From IMG/VR virus record IMGVR_UViG_3300043436_001494, positions 1-55,546 of that record: a stretch of DNA of 55,546 nucleotides; one strand, 5' to 3'. Shown here in pieces: positions 29,371 through 37,207 of the stretch. The stretch is from a virus. The translations under genes were made by a program, and so were the position numbers. Within the stretch, counting starts at the first letter, position 1, and every line of letters begins with the position of its first letter. Under the pieces are notes generated by a model. The model did not search any database. It was not told where the DNA came from and worked only from the letters and a program-made list of their open reading frames with translations.

Positions 29371-30412
29371 TTACTTAACAGCCATCTTCACCACGTCCTG
29401 ATTCATCATGAGTGGAGAAAATTTCACCTTATTTCCGTTAACAATCTCTTTGACCATGTAATATCTAAGGTCATTAGTGAATGCTTCACAGTCAGTAGTA
29501 AGTTTAGCTATCCTGTCAATAATAGGCTTACCAACGGCTCCCTTTTCTGCAAGAGTGAGTGAATAGTTAATTACCCTAGTTGCAATCACACTAGAAATAT
29601 CAGCTCTAAAGTCATCATCTTTACCAACTGTATTTGTAAGAGAGTTCATTACATACTGCTCATCTTTAGTTAGGATATCTGCAGGACTAATGATTCTGTC
29701 AAGCTTGTTATTAATGAACATAGTAAACATTGAACTAAAATCTACACCAACAGAACCCTCACCAATCATTTGGATTAATGGAAGATCATCTTCAAACTTA
29801 GGTACAGAACTAATAGCATTGAAGAAAGTAGTAATAGATCTTGGATTAACTCTTTGAGTTACCAATTCTGGGTGCATCAACATGAAGTTAATACATCTAC
29901 CATCTATGTTTGCTTTCTCTGCCCACTTAGCCCACACATCAGCATCATACTTTAACTCAACAGAAATAAATCTAGTCTTCTGAGCTACGTCAAGACTAGT
30001 TACATTATAGTCACCATTGTCCGGATTAGTAGTCAAGATAACATGCCAGTTCTTTGGTAACTTCCAAGAAATATATTCCTGACGGTCAAGAACTTCCATA
30101 GTTGCTTGCATGAAGCGCGGCTCGGCACGAGTATAATCATCCAAGATTAGAAAACCACCTTCTCCTTTACCCTGAATCCATTCAGGAGCAGCATGTGACA
30201 TTCTCTTTCCAATAACCTTGTACCCTTTTGCACTAGCTGCAGATATCTGAGACTCATTAATCCATGTTGTCTTACCTTCTGCATTTTGTATTTGAAATTC
30301 TTTTACAGGAAACCCAACCAAGTCACCCAATTCTTCTAGCTGAGATAAATTCAGCTTTACAACATCCATTTGTAATTCTTTACCCAACTGCATGATAGCA
30401 GAAGTTTTACCA
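29371..30412 (-). CDS. MoxR-like AAA+ ATPase, exon 2 (main part)
   Basis: Joined to exon 1 at 31635-31762, this gives one 389-aa protein. The Walker A is reconstituted across the junction as GDAGLGKT: exon 1 supplies GDAGL up to its second base, exon 2 starts at T and continues GGT AAA ACT. Walker B is FLILDDY, sensor 1 is LTTNPD. This is the MoxR type of AAA+ chaperone, which usually works with a VWA-domain partner; the VWA-metallopeptidase gene lies directly upstream. MoxR-VWA pairs remodel or activate protein complexes, often with metal. Without splicing, exon 2 has no complete P-loop, so function depends on the intron. Confidence 0.9.
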
Positions 30413-30530
30413 CATTTTGTTATCACAAGGCTCTTTATCCTTGTTTCTATAGCTTTCACTATAGTTCAGACTATATCTTCACCAATTACTTGGTGTTGGG
30501 CACTCTTGGGTATATTATATTCTAAAATAA

Positions 30531-30659
30531 TGTGTGAGACAGGACTCGAACCTGCATCTCCAAATCACCGGCACCTGGAACTTTCACCCATCAATGAGGT
30601 TGATTACTTCTCACTCTAAAGTTACTCCTTCTTGCGTCTTCCAATTCCGCCACTCACAC
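30531..30659 (-). tRNA. tRNA-like (tRNA-Leu-type) module inside the group I intron
   Basis: Reading the minus strand: a perfect 7-bp acceptor GTGTGAG/CTCACAC with discriminator A, then TG and a D-arm GCG-GAATTGGAAGA-CGC almost identical in form to bacterial tRNA-Leu. The T-arm is GCAGG-TTCGAGT-CCTGT. No CCA is encoded. The part between D and T arms is ~85 nt instead of ~45 and has no clean 5-bp anticodon stem with 7-nt loop. An ACUUU/AAAGU-centred helix is the best pairing I find. The acceptor continues into an AT-rich stem (CTAAAATAA/TTATTTTAG), so the module caps an extended intron helix. It could be a decayed or intron-adapted tRNA, or a tRNA with an insertion; I cannot assign an anticodon. 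Confidence 0.6.
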
Positions 30660-30833
30660 ATTTATTTTAGTTTCAATACCTAGTCGTTGAACCTTTCCAG
30701 ACCATTTAAATCTAGACTTGGCTGCTGATTATCCATTAAAACATCTTTGTTATTTTCAAGCATTCACACTTACCGTTTCCAGTTATGTTGTAGCTAACAA
30801 AGCTTTAGGAACTCCCAGCAATTCACCCAATTT

Positions 30834-31604
30834 TTACCCAGGACCTGGGTTAAATGAATATCTTAAACCATCATAGTAATTACCCTTTTTAATTCTTATT
30901 GACATTGTAGATTGACTAATACCTAGATTACTAGCTATATTAGCAACTCTCTGCCATTCTTGAACTAAGATGTTGTTTTCATCAAAAACATAAACTTTCT
31001 TTGTTTTATCCGGTTTAATACTGGATTTCTTAAGTTTATCTTTTAGTTCATAACTCCACCTATAGTGACCACAAGAAAATCCTTTTCCTGAAGCTACTTT
31101 TGAAACTTTACCTTTTGGTAAGTTTAATTGTTTTTCTGCTTCAGCACAGGATTCATAAGATTTAAGATAAAAACCATTTATATTATATTGATGAACAGTT
31201 TTAGAAATAGGATTCTTTATTCTTTTAGAAGTATAAGCTTCTTTTAATGTTGCAGAAATCTTAAGTAATGTTTCATTACTATGGACAATTGCAACAGGAT
31301 TTTGAATAAAGTTTAAATCTGGAGACATAGATTCTATATAATAGGATTCTGTTTTAATTAAAACATCTCTACTACATTCTTCTATTACTTCAAACATAAA
31401 ACTATCACTACCATATTTATTAAAAGCATTTTGCATATACTTATTTGCATGTTTATTTTTTAGCAAATCTGATATATGTCTTTTTAGCCTATAATAAATA
31501 TTAATACTGCTACCAATATAACTGTGTTTATTACAAGTAATTTTGTAAATTCCACACTTTTGATTTAAGTCTTTGTGTAAACACTCTGAAATTAATTTCT
31601 TCAT
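30834..31604 (-). CDS. GIY-YIG homing endonuclease encoded in the MoxR intron
   Basis: 256 aa. The N-terminal nuclease domain has CGIYKI, then YIGSS, an R in YRLKRH and a Glu further on (~residue 90), the GIY-YIG layout. The rest carries DNA-binding repeats of NUMOD type (VHQYNINGFYLKSYESCAEAEKQLNL; KKVYVFDENN with WQRVANIASNLG), i.e. short beta-hairpin plus HTH units. The ORF lies in the intron P1 loop, and its final codons (NPGPG-stop) contain the internal guide sequence, so protein and ribozyme evolve together. Expected role: cleave intronless MoxR alleles and drive intron spread. Confidence 0.92.
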   Translation of the reverse strand: MKKLISECLHKDLNQKCGIYKITCNKHSYIGSSINIYYRLKRHISDLLKNKHANKYMQNAFNKYGSDSFMFEVIEECSRDVLIKTESYYIESMSPDLNFIQNPVAIVHSNETLLKISATLKEAYTSKRIKNPISKTVHQYNINGFYLKSYESCAEAEKQLNLPKGKVSKVASGKGFSCGHYRWSYELKDKLKKSSIKPDKTKKVYVFDENNILVQEWQRVANIASNLGISQSTMSIRIKKGNYYDGLRYSFNPGPG

Positions 31605-31634
31605 GTTACAAAGATATACATTTATTTTGAATTA

Positions 31635-31762
31635 AGCCCTGCATCACCTTCAATATTAATAGCCACAGGAACTTTTCCTTCAGACTGAATGTGTTGGTTA
31701 TTCTTAACCATGTGCTTAATAAAACTCTTTAACTCTTCAACATTTAATTGTACTTGGCTCAT
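31635..31762 (-). CDS. MoxR-like AAA+ ATPase, exon 1
   Basis: Codes for MSQVQLNVEELKSFIKH... ending NIEGDAGL, i.e. the N-terminal helix and the first part of Walker A. The last exon base is T at 31635. Unspliced, the frame would add NSK and stop at the following TAA. The ATG at 31762 is ~10 bases after the VWA gene stop, with an A-rich leader ending AAAGAGT, so exon 1 is cotranscribed with the VWA gene. Joins exon 2 at 30412. Confidence 0.9.
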
Positions 31763-31772
31763 ACTCTTTTTT

Positions 31773-32954
31773 TTATAGTTCTAATTTAATTACTTTTCCT
31801 GGTAAACTGTTATTCATATGGGATCTTTCTGACAAGACCCAAAGAACATTTCCTTTTGGTCTTACATGTGTCCAACATTCACCATCAGTAAAATACACCA
31901 GGCTTGTATATTTCTTTTGGTTTTCATTAAAATACTCCAGGACAGGGTCAAACTCAGTTCCTCCCCTACCTTGCACTGCCATTTCAAATTTACCTTTGTA
32001 AGGTTCAATTGATCTGATAGTTGTATCACACTGTACTATTGTTATATCTACGCCACATTTATATATGTGGTAGATTTCACTCATAAACTCTTTAAGTTCA
32101 TCATCACTTACAGAACCTGAAGTATCTATGGCCAACAGCATGTGTTGTTTCATTTTTACTTTAAGACCCGGATTAGCTTCAAACCTTCTGTTCTCTTTCC
32201 TTCTGATCTTCTTAGTAAATACCTTAGTGCTTACACCAGTAAATCTCCTAATGAATCCTCTCCAGTCAAATTTAGGTTTAACAATCTCTTCAATTTTGAT
32301 CAATCCTTCTATCTCCCCAGGAATATTACCTTTCTTCTTTTCTGTCTGCTCTTTAGCATCAGAAAGAACCTTTTGTAACTGTTTCTCTATAAGTTTCTGT
32401 TCTGCCTCTGTAAGATCTTCAAAGTCTTCCCAAGTACTATGATCAGGTATGTCACCATTCTCTATATTGTCAAGAAGTTTATCCATATTAGAGTCTCCAC
32501 AAGTACCATTCTTATCTTTTTCATCCTGAAGTTGATTCAGTTTGTCATAATAATATCTAGCACCTGCTTTTCTATCAAGATTTAAATCTGCATAGTCATC
32601 TATATCAATACCACCTTCCGGTAGATATTGTTTACTTATATACTGATTTATTTCGCAATCCATTGCCACATTAGCCATTTTCTTGTTAGAAAACTTAAAG
32701 AATGTAGTAAGATGTCCAAAAGCAATATGTAGTAACTCATGCTTCAATAATCCATATCTGTGGTCTTCACTAAGACTTTCCCAGAACTCTGTATTAATAG
32801 TAAGCTGATAATTAATTCCATTCTTGCTCACACCAGCTGTAGGAACTCTTTTACTGTCCCATAGCTTATTCAACATAATGAGAAAGAACCCGTAATAGGG
32901 CTCAGTAAGCATTAAATTCTTAGAAATTTTACTTAGACTCTGTTGTTTGTCCAT
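31773..32954 (-). CDS. VWA-domain zinc metallopeptidase-like protein (MoxR partner)
   Basis: 393 aa. N-terminal half: a putative metallopeptidase domain with HELLH (HExxH, residue ~73) and a following MANVAMDCEIN helix that could provide the third ligand. A Glu/Lys-rich linker (~145-215) follows. C-terminal half: VWA domain with MIDAS motifs DTSGSVS (~275), GGTEFDP (~335) and VYFTDGE (~360). This DUF2201-like architecture typically pairs with a MoxR ATPase, whose gene is next in the operon. The pair may remodel a host or phage complex; the target is unknown. Confidence 0.88.
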   Translation of the reverse strand: MDKQQSLSKISKNLMLTEPYYGFFLIMLNKLWDSKRVPTAGVSKNGINYQLTINTEFWESLSEDHRYGLLKHELLHIAFGHLTTFFKFSNKKMANVAMDCEINQYISKQYLPEGGIDIDDYADLNLDRKAGARYYYDKLNQLQDEKDKNGTCGDSNMDKLLDNIENGDIPDHSTWEDFEDLTEAEQKLIEKQLQKVLSDAKEQTEKKKGNIPGEIEGLIKIEEIVKPKFDWRGFIRRFTGVSTKVFTKKIRRKENRRFEANPGLKVKMKQHMLLAIDTSGSVSDDELKEFMSEIYHIYKCGVDITIVQCDTTIRSIEPYKGKFEMAVQGRGGTEFDPVLEYFNENQKKYTSLVYFTDGECWTHVRPKGNVLWVLSERSHMNNSLPGKVIKLEL

Positions 32955-33348
32955 TGTCTTTTAGTTTAATGTTTATTTCAAAACTATCTGTTGGATACCC
33001 AATTTGTTCCAACATACTTGTCATATCTCTGACAAAATATTCCATAAATAGCTCTACTGAAGTCTTAGAACCCTTCTGAGCTGTAATAAGACTAAGAGTT
33101 CTTGGACTACTAAGATTACTTTCTCCAACTATACTTACTAGTTTGCTATGTATCTTCTTTCCAGCCTCAGACCAGTCAGACTTTGGTACACCAGAGAACT
33201 TATACATTACAAGTAACTCTCCTATGTATTTATCTACATCAACATTCTTCAATGCCTGAAATGCTACAATATGATTCTCTTTATCAGAGGATTGTAACAT
33301 GTTTAATAAATTTCTTGTTTCTTCTTTGTCAAAAATTATTTTACTCAT
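32929..33348 (-). CDS. Hypothetical helical protein of the MoxR-VWA module
   Basis: 139 aa, overlapping the VWA gene by 26 bases, so firmly in the operon. Residues ~15-50 (MLQSSDKENHIVAFQAL...) match a segment of the 458-aa protein at 27901-29277. Predicted mostly helical. Function unknown; operon position suggests it works with MoxR and VWA. Confidence 0.72.
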   Translation of the reverse strand: MSKIIFDKEETRNLLNMLQSSDKENHIVAFQALKNVDVDKYIGELLVMYKFSGVPKSDWSEAGKKIHSKLVSIVGESNLSSPRTLSLITAQKGSKTSVELFMEYFVRDMTSMLEQIGYPTDSFEINIKLKDNGQTTESK

Positions 33349-33360
33349 TAGTCTTCAATT

Positions 33361-33753
33361 TTAATTTGTTATTTGGTCTTTAAAAATATTAGATGTCATA
33401 TCTGACATATTTACATTTATAACTCTTTCAGAATGTTCAATCTCATATTCACCAGTAGGCACAAGCATACCAATAAAGCCATAAGAACCTTTTTCATATG
33501 TCCAATCAGAATAGTGCATATTTAAAATATTTATTGCAAGTTCCTCAACTTCCATATGAAGTTTAGTATCCACATCCATTAGAGATGCAGCATTCCAAGG
33601 AGCTTTAAACTTATCATTAGCATCAAGTAATTTAGAATATACAATACCAAAGATGTCACCATCACCACCTTCACCATTGTATTCAATTTTAATTAATTTA
33701 ATACCCCGGTCATTTAATTTATACATCAAAGTTGTCAATTCAACTTCTGTCAT
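33361..33753 (-). CDS. Hypothetical protein
   Basis: 130 aa, with an N-terminal helix, a glycine-rich EYNGEGGDGDIFG turn and an ordinary alpha/beta composition. It lies 12 bases upstream of the 139-aa gene. No family recognised. Confidence 0.68.
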   Translation of the reverse strand: MTEVELTTLMYKLNDRGIKLIKIEYNGEGGDGDIFGIVYSKLLDANDKFKAPWNAASLMDVDTKLHMEVEELAINILNMHYSDWTYEKGSYGFIGMLVPTGEYEIEHSERVINVNMSDMTSNIFKDQITN

Positions 33754-33755
33754 GA

Positions 33756-34022
33756 TTATTTACTTTCTACAATGTTATACACACCTTCAATCATACCCCA
33801 TGATGATTGCTCTTGAAATCTATATGTTTCAGCTACATCACTAGAATCCATTGGTCTTGTCAAATACCAAATTTCTGCTTCTTTCCAAGTTACATTTACT
33901 AACTTTCTTCCTTTAGGTATATCAATTGTTCCTTCACCACCCCAAGCTTTTACTCTTGAATTTTCAGTACATGCTGTTAGAGTCAAGGCTACTAAGCCAA
34001 GACAAATAAATAGTTTTTTCAT
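33756..34022 (-). CDS. Small lipoprotein
   Basis: 88 aa. The N-terminus MKKLFICLGLVALTLTAC is a signal peptide with a lipobox (LTAC), so the product is expected to be lipid-anchored at Cys18, in the host envelope. The mature part includes a KGRKLVNVTWKEAEIWYLTRPM segment. Early-expressed phage lipoproteins often serve superinfection exclusion or receptor masking; this is inference. Confidence 0.78.
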   Translation of the reverse strand: MKKLFICLGLVALTLTACTENSRVKAWGGEGTIDIPKGRKLVNVTWKEAEIWYLTRPMDSSDVAETYRFQEQSSWGMIEGVYNIVESK

Positions 34023-34024
34023 AA

Positions 34025-34450
34025 TTACTTTGTTTTATAGAACCTTCCTAGAATGTTCCCGTTTAAATACTCATCTTTCTCAAGCACCTCATATTGAAAC
34101 TGGTGCTTTACTTCTTGATATGTCAGCTCCATCTGGGTAGAACAAATCACAAGAATTTCTCTTTTGATTGGTACTCCAGCTTTGTGAGCTTCCTTTAGCA
34201 TTTTATTACTACTGTAATAGTTCATAAAATCTGGTTTTAATTCCCTCTTGTACTTTTTAAGTCTCTTGTCCGTGGACATTGCTAGAGCTTTTTTACCTAG
34301 AGGTCTTTTAATATTGGCAAAGAAGTTCTTCTTACCAATGTATGCAACAGACTTACCATCTATGATAGCGGTCATAATATAAATAAATCCTACACCTCCT
34401 TGAGGTATGTCACCTTCATTAAATTCTTTTCCTTGATAAATCCAGCTCAC
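34025..34450 (-). CDS. GIY-YIG superfamily-like nuclease
   Basis: 141 aa, GTG start at 34450. The layout GFIYIM...AYIGKKNF and a later KREILVICSTQMELTYQEVKHQF (a Glu in a helix) resembles the GIY-YIG fold: first strand with YI, second with YIGK, and a Glu-bearing helix. It has no NUMOD-type DNA-binding tail, unlike the intron endonucleases. It could be a repair or host-DNA-degrading nuclease. Overlaps the coiled-coil gene. Confidence 0.6.
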   Translation of the reverse strand: MSWIYQGKEFNEGDIPQGGVGFIYIMTAIIDGKSVAYIGKKNFFANIKRPLGKKALAMSTDKRLKKYKRELKPDFMNYYSSNKMLKEAHKAGVPIKREILVICSTQMELTYQEVKHQFQYEVLEKDEYLNGNILGRFYKTK

Positions 34451-34748
34451 GTTGCATGTGTATTAATTTACTTTTAAAAACTTCATTTTCACCTTTATGG
34501 TGTAAGTAATGGATTGTTATTTCAGCTAACTCAAGTTGAAACATAGCATTTTCTTTTTTAAGATCTTCTAACTGTTCTTCAAGAAGTATATTTTGTGCTT
34601 CAAGTGTAGATATCTCATCTTTAAGTTCAGCTATTTCATCATTGTAATCTTTTAATTCTCTCTCAACTTGGTCTCTTAAGTCAACAAAATAACTATTAAC
34701 ATTATCAAGATTCCTCTCAAGTTCATCCATTGTTCTTTCTAAATACAT
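34419..34748 (-). CDS. Coiled-coil protein
   Basis: 109 aa, almost entirely heptad-like coiled coil rich in Leu, Glu and Lys (for example LKDEISTLEAQN, LLEEQLEDLKKEN). Met7 (34730) is an alternative start. It overlaps the primase gene by 10 bases, so it may be a scaffold or partner for the replication proteins. Function unknown. Confidence 0.68.
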   Translation of the reverse strand: MYLERTMDELERNLDNVNSYFVDLRDQVERELKDYNDEIAELKDEISTLEAQNILLEEQLEDLKKENAMFQLELAEITIHYLHHKGENEVFKSKLIHMQRELDLSRKRI

Positions 34749-35728
34749 AATGCTTGTTTTAATAATGGGAATAACACTTCTCTAACTTTATCTATACCAT
34801 GTTCTTTTACTGAATCTGATAGATCTTTTTCCATTGGTAGCAGTATATAGCTAAATCCATACTTGTCTTTGTATCTTTCAGCAGCTTTAATACCGGGCTC
34901 ATCATTGTCAAACAAAACAACAATCTTGTTATACTTAAGCTTCAGTTCTCCAATAACCTTTTCTCCAATCATAGTATTCTCACTGTCCGGAGCAATTGCT
35001 TCAATATTACTAATACCTAGCTTATTAAAAGCCATTAGATCCTTAAGTGATGAAGTAATAACCAGATACTTACAGTTATATAGTAACTGATCTGTGCCCT
35101 GAATATAATTCTCAACCTTGATAAACTTTTTCTGAGTACTCTTGGGCATATATATCTTGTACAAACTACCATCATTCCTGAAGTAACCATATGTATGGGA
35201 CTTCCTAAATGTATGAGATGTGATACTACCATCAGCTTCACTCTTACTCATAGTAAAGAAAGACAATGGAACTACATTATATCTATCAAGCATAGATGAC
35301 CCAATCTTAAACCGCATCCAGTAATTCTGATCAAAGTTATTCCAGTGCCTCATTTCATAATCCACAACCTTATACTTATCATGGAACATAGTAGGCTCCG
35401 CAACATACACATCATTGTTTGTAAGAAACTGTTGATAGTCTAGAATTATTTTGTTTATTGCATGACCAGCTGACGGCATGTTAAAGAGATACTTCACCAT
35501 CTCAATACCATCTCCCTGATAACCAGATGAAAAGTCCTTGAACTTATATGATGAATAGTTAACATCAAAATATACAAACATGGAGGGAACCTTGTCCTTT
35601 GAATTAAATGCAGATAGCATCTTTACATCCTGACCTGTTAGTTTCTCTTTTAGATTCAGATAATACTCAAAGATCCATTCTTTTGGAACCTGCTCAATTT
35701 CAGTAATTAAATTTTTTGTTGAAATCAT
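34739..35728 (-). CDS. DnaG-like primase/TOPRIM protein
   Basis: 329 aa. The N-terminal ~200 residues look like a primase catalytic core without a clear zinc finger. The TOPRIM fold follows: a YLVITSSLKDLMAF strand-helix (the normal E-x-x-x-D site with the first Glu replaced by Ser), then VVLFDNDEPGIKAA (DxDxxG-like), then a C-terminal helix. Missing the first catalytic Glu is unusual for DnaG primases. It lies in the replication block, upstream in the transcript of the coiled-coil gene and downstream of the SSB, Sak4 and DnaB genes. Expected role: lagging-strand primer synthesis with the DnaB-like helicase. Confidence 0.78.
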   Translation of the reverse strand: MISTKNLITEIEQVPKEWIFEYYLNLKEKLTGQDVKMLSAFNSKDKVPSMFVYFDVNYSSYKFKDFSSGYQGDGIEMVKYLFNMPSAGHAINKIILDYQQFLTNNDVYVAEPTMFHDKYKVVDYEMRHWNNFDQNYWMRFKIGSSMLDRYNVVPLSFFTMSKSEADGSITSHTFRKSHTYGYFRNDGSLYKIYMPKSTQKKFIKVENYIQGTDQLLYNCKYLVITSSLKDLMAFNKLGISNIEAIAPDSENTMIGEKVIGELKLKYNKIVVLFDNDEPGIKAAERYKDKYGFSYILLPMEKDLSDSVKEHGIDKVREVLFPLLKQALCI

Positions 35729-35739
35729 ACTACCTAGTT

Positions 35740-35773
35740 TAAAAATTAAGGGGAAGCCATTTCTAACTCCCCC
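35740..35773 (-). terminator. Possible terminator after the SSB-like gene
   Basis: On the minus strand GGGGA and TCCCC arms with a ~13-base loop are followed by TTAATTTTT. Weaker than the others, and it lies between the SSB-like gene and the primase, so it may only attenuate. Confidence 0.5.
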
Positions 35774-35781
35774 TATAACTA

Positions 35782-36462
35782 TTAGTCTAGGCTGAAGTCA
35801 GAAGATGTTTTAGGTGGAGTTGTGAACTCATCATCCCCAAAGCTTTTTACTTCTTTTGTCTCTAATTTTTTCAAATGTTTAGATTCATCAAAAGTAATAA
35901 CTTTTCCTTCCTCTATCTCACCAAATGAATATTTTCTATTCTCTGATTTTGGCAACCACATGTCATAGTTAGTATAACCGGTTTTACCTTCATACTCTCT
36001 ACCGGCAACACAGAACTCAAGATACTTGTCTTTGATAGGTGCACTTGCATTAAATGCATCTACAAAGTCTTCAATAGTATCATGCTTACCATCTTGTTCA
36101 GTAAACCACTCATTTACACCAAAAGTTTTACAAAGACTCTGTAAGAAAATTAGAATAGATCTATCTCTTTGGATCTTAATACCAGTTTTAGTTTCACCAT
36201 CTGCAAATGCATACTGGCTAGCTTTAATTCTACCAATTTGACCATCATAATGACCCTTCTCAGGATTATCTTTGTCCAGAGCAAAACCCTCAAAGCCGGC
36301 AATTGGTTCTGTTTCAACATGCAAAATCAAATGCTTTGCACCATCAATAAATTTGAAGTCTTCCAAATCTATCATGTTGATCTTTAACACATGATTCCCT
36401 GGAGAAATTGTTTTAGGTAGTCCATTACCACCTGTTCCTAAGTCAGTTGTACTTAATCCCAT
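35782..36462 (-). CDS. Single-stranded DNA-binding-like protein
   Basis: 226 aa. I infer this from context and composition: a beta-rich central part, an acidic tail ending DFSLD as in SSBs that recruit partners by their C-terminus, and a place next to a Sak4-like ATPase and DnaB helicase. I see no diagnostic OB-fold motif. An alternative is a phage recombination mediator. Confidence 0.55.
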   Translation of the reverse strand: MGLSTTDLGTGGNGLPKTISPGNHVLKINMIDLEDFKFIDGAKHLILHVETEPIAGFEGFALDKDNPEKGHYDGQIGRIKASQYAFADGETKTGIKIQRDRSILIFLQSLCKTFGVNEWFTEQDGKHDTIEDFVDAFNASAPIKDKYLEFCVAGREYEGKTGYTNYDMWLPKSENRKYSFGEIEEGKVITFDESKHLKKLETKEVKSFGDDEFTTPPKTSSDFSLD

Positions 36463-36484
36463 TTTGTTTCTATTTTATTTGTTA

Positions 36485-37207
36485 TTATACATAAATTTTA
36501 TCCCAGTGAAACTCTAGTTCACCCTTTTCATTCATCTCAGTAACTACTATTTCTTCATTACGGAGATGCTCAGGTCTTGCACCACAAGTAACCTCCTCAT
36601 TAGTTTTAAAACTCAAAATAGTTTTGTTACCTTTTCTATACATGTAACCAATGGCATCTGCATTAGCACAAATAAGAGACTTTATTTTACCTGTCAAATC
36701 AATGTTTGCAGACATAACCATCTCTCCCTTATCATCAACTACCTTGTCCTTAATGTGACCAGATAAAATAATATGGGGAGCTAAGGTATCAATAAAATCT
36801 AATACTTGAAAGAATGCTTGACGGATATATAAATAACCAGCACCATTTGGCAGTGTAGTTACATTATCTCCATCATAGTTCTTACCCATGCTGGTTCCGC
36901 GATAAAGCTTAACAGCAAGTGGTTGTATCATATCTTCTAATGCAGTTACAGTATCAATAGTAACAATCTTATATGGATTACCAGCAGCCTTGATAGCTTT
37001 ACCAGCATCTAATAACTCTTGTAAATTATTGATCTTCACTTTAAGTGCCTCAACATAATCAGAACCATTCTCCAAATCTAGGATTAAATTATTTTCAAGA
37101 CCAGCATAAGCAGTTGTTTTACCAGTCTTAGGCTTAGAATAAATAATCATTCTCTTTGGATTCTGTCTTTCAGCCTTTACTTTACTTGTAGGAAGTACTA
37201 TACTCAT
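36485..37207 (-). CDS. Sak4-like RecA-fold ATPase (AAA_24)
   Basis: 240 aa. Walker A is YSKPKTGKTT (residue ~26); Walker B is the IVTIDTVTALE region (~80); further on ILSGHIKDK and a C-terminal ILSFKTNEE. This is the short RecA/RadA-like NTPase type (Sak4) used by phages for single-strand annealing and recombination with an SSB. It neighbours the SSB-like gene, and a RecE/Cas4-like exonuclease is in the same block. It overlaps the following gene by 4 bases. Confidence 0.82.
   Translation of the reverse strand: MSIVLPTSKVKAERQNPKRMIIYSKPKTGKTTAYAGLENNLILDLENGSDYVEALKVKINNLQELLDAGKAIKAAGNPYKIVTIDTVTALEDMIQPLAVKLYRGTSMGKNYDGDNVTTLPNGAGYLYIRQAFFQVLDFIDTLAPHIILSGHIKDKVVDDKGEMVMSANIDLTGKIKSLICANADAIGYMYRKGNKTILSFKTNEEVTCGARPEHLRNEEIVVTEMNEKGELEFHWDKIYV

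Larger units (their letters stand above)
30413..31634 (-). ncRNA. Group I self-splicing intron in Walker A of the MoxR gene
   Basis: 1,222 nt. The 5' exon ends ...GGGCT and the intron ends ...AAAATG, the U/G rule of group I. P1: exon CAGGGCU pairs over 7 bp with the internal guide GGUCCUG (30845-30839), with U-G at the splice site. P10: exon 2 UGG pairs with CCA just upstream of the guide. Core elements on the minus strand: P AATTGCTGGGA (30823-30813), Q AATCAGCAGCC (~30730), R GGTTCAACGACTAG (30693-30680), S AAGATATAGTCTGAACTATAG (30479-30459). Frame is kept (128+1042=1170). The endonuclease ORF occupies the P1 loop, and its last codons encode the guide. A tRNA-like module sits between R and S, in the P8 region. 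The intron splits an essential motif, so its excision is required. Confidence 0.95.
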
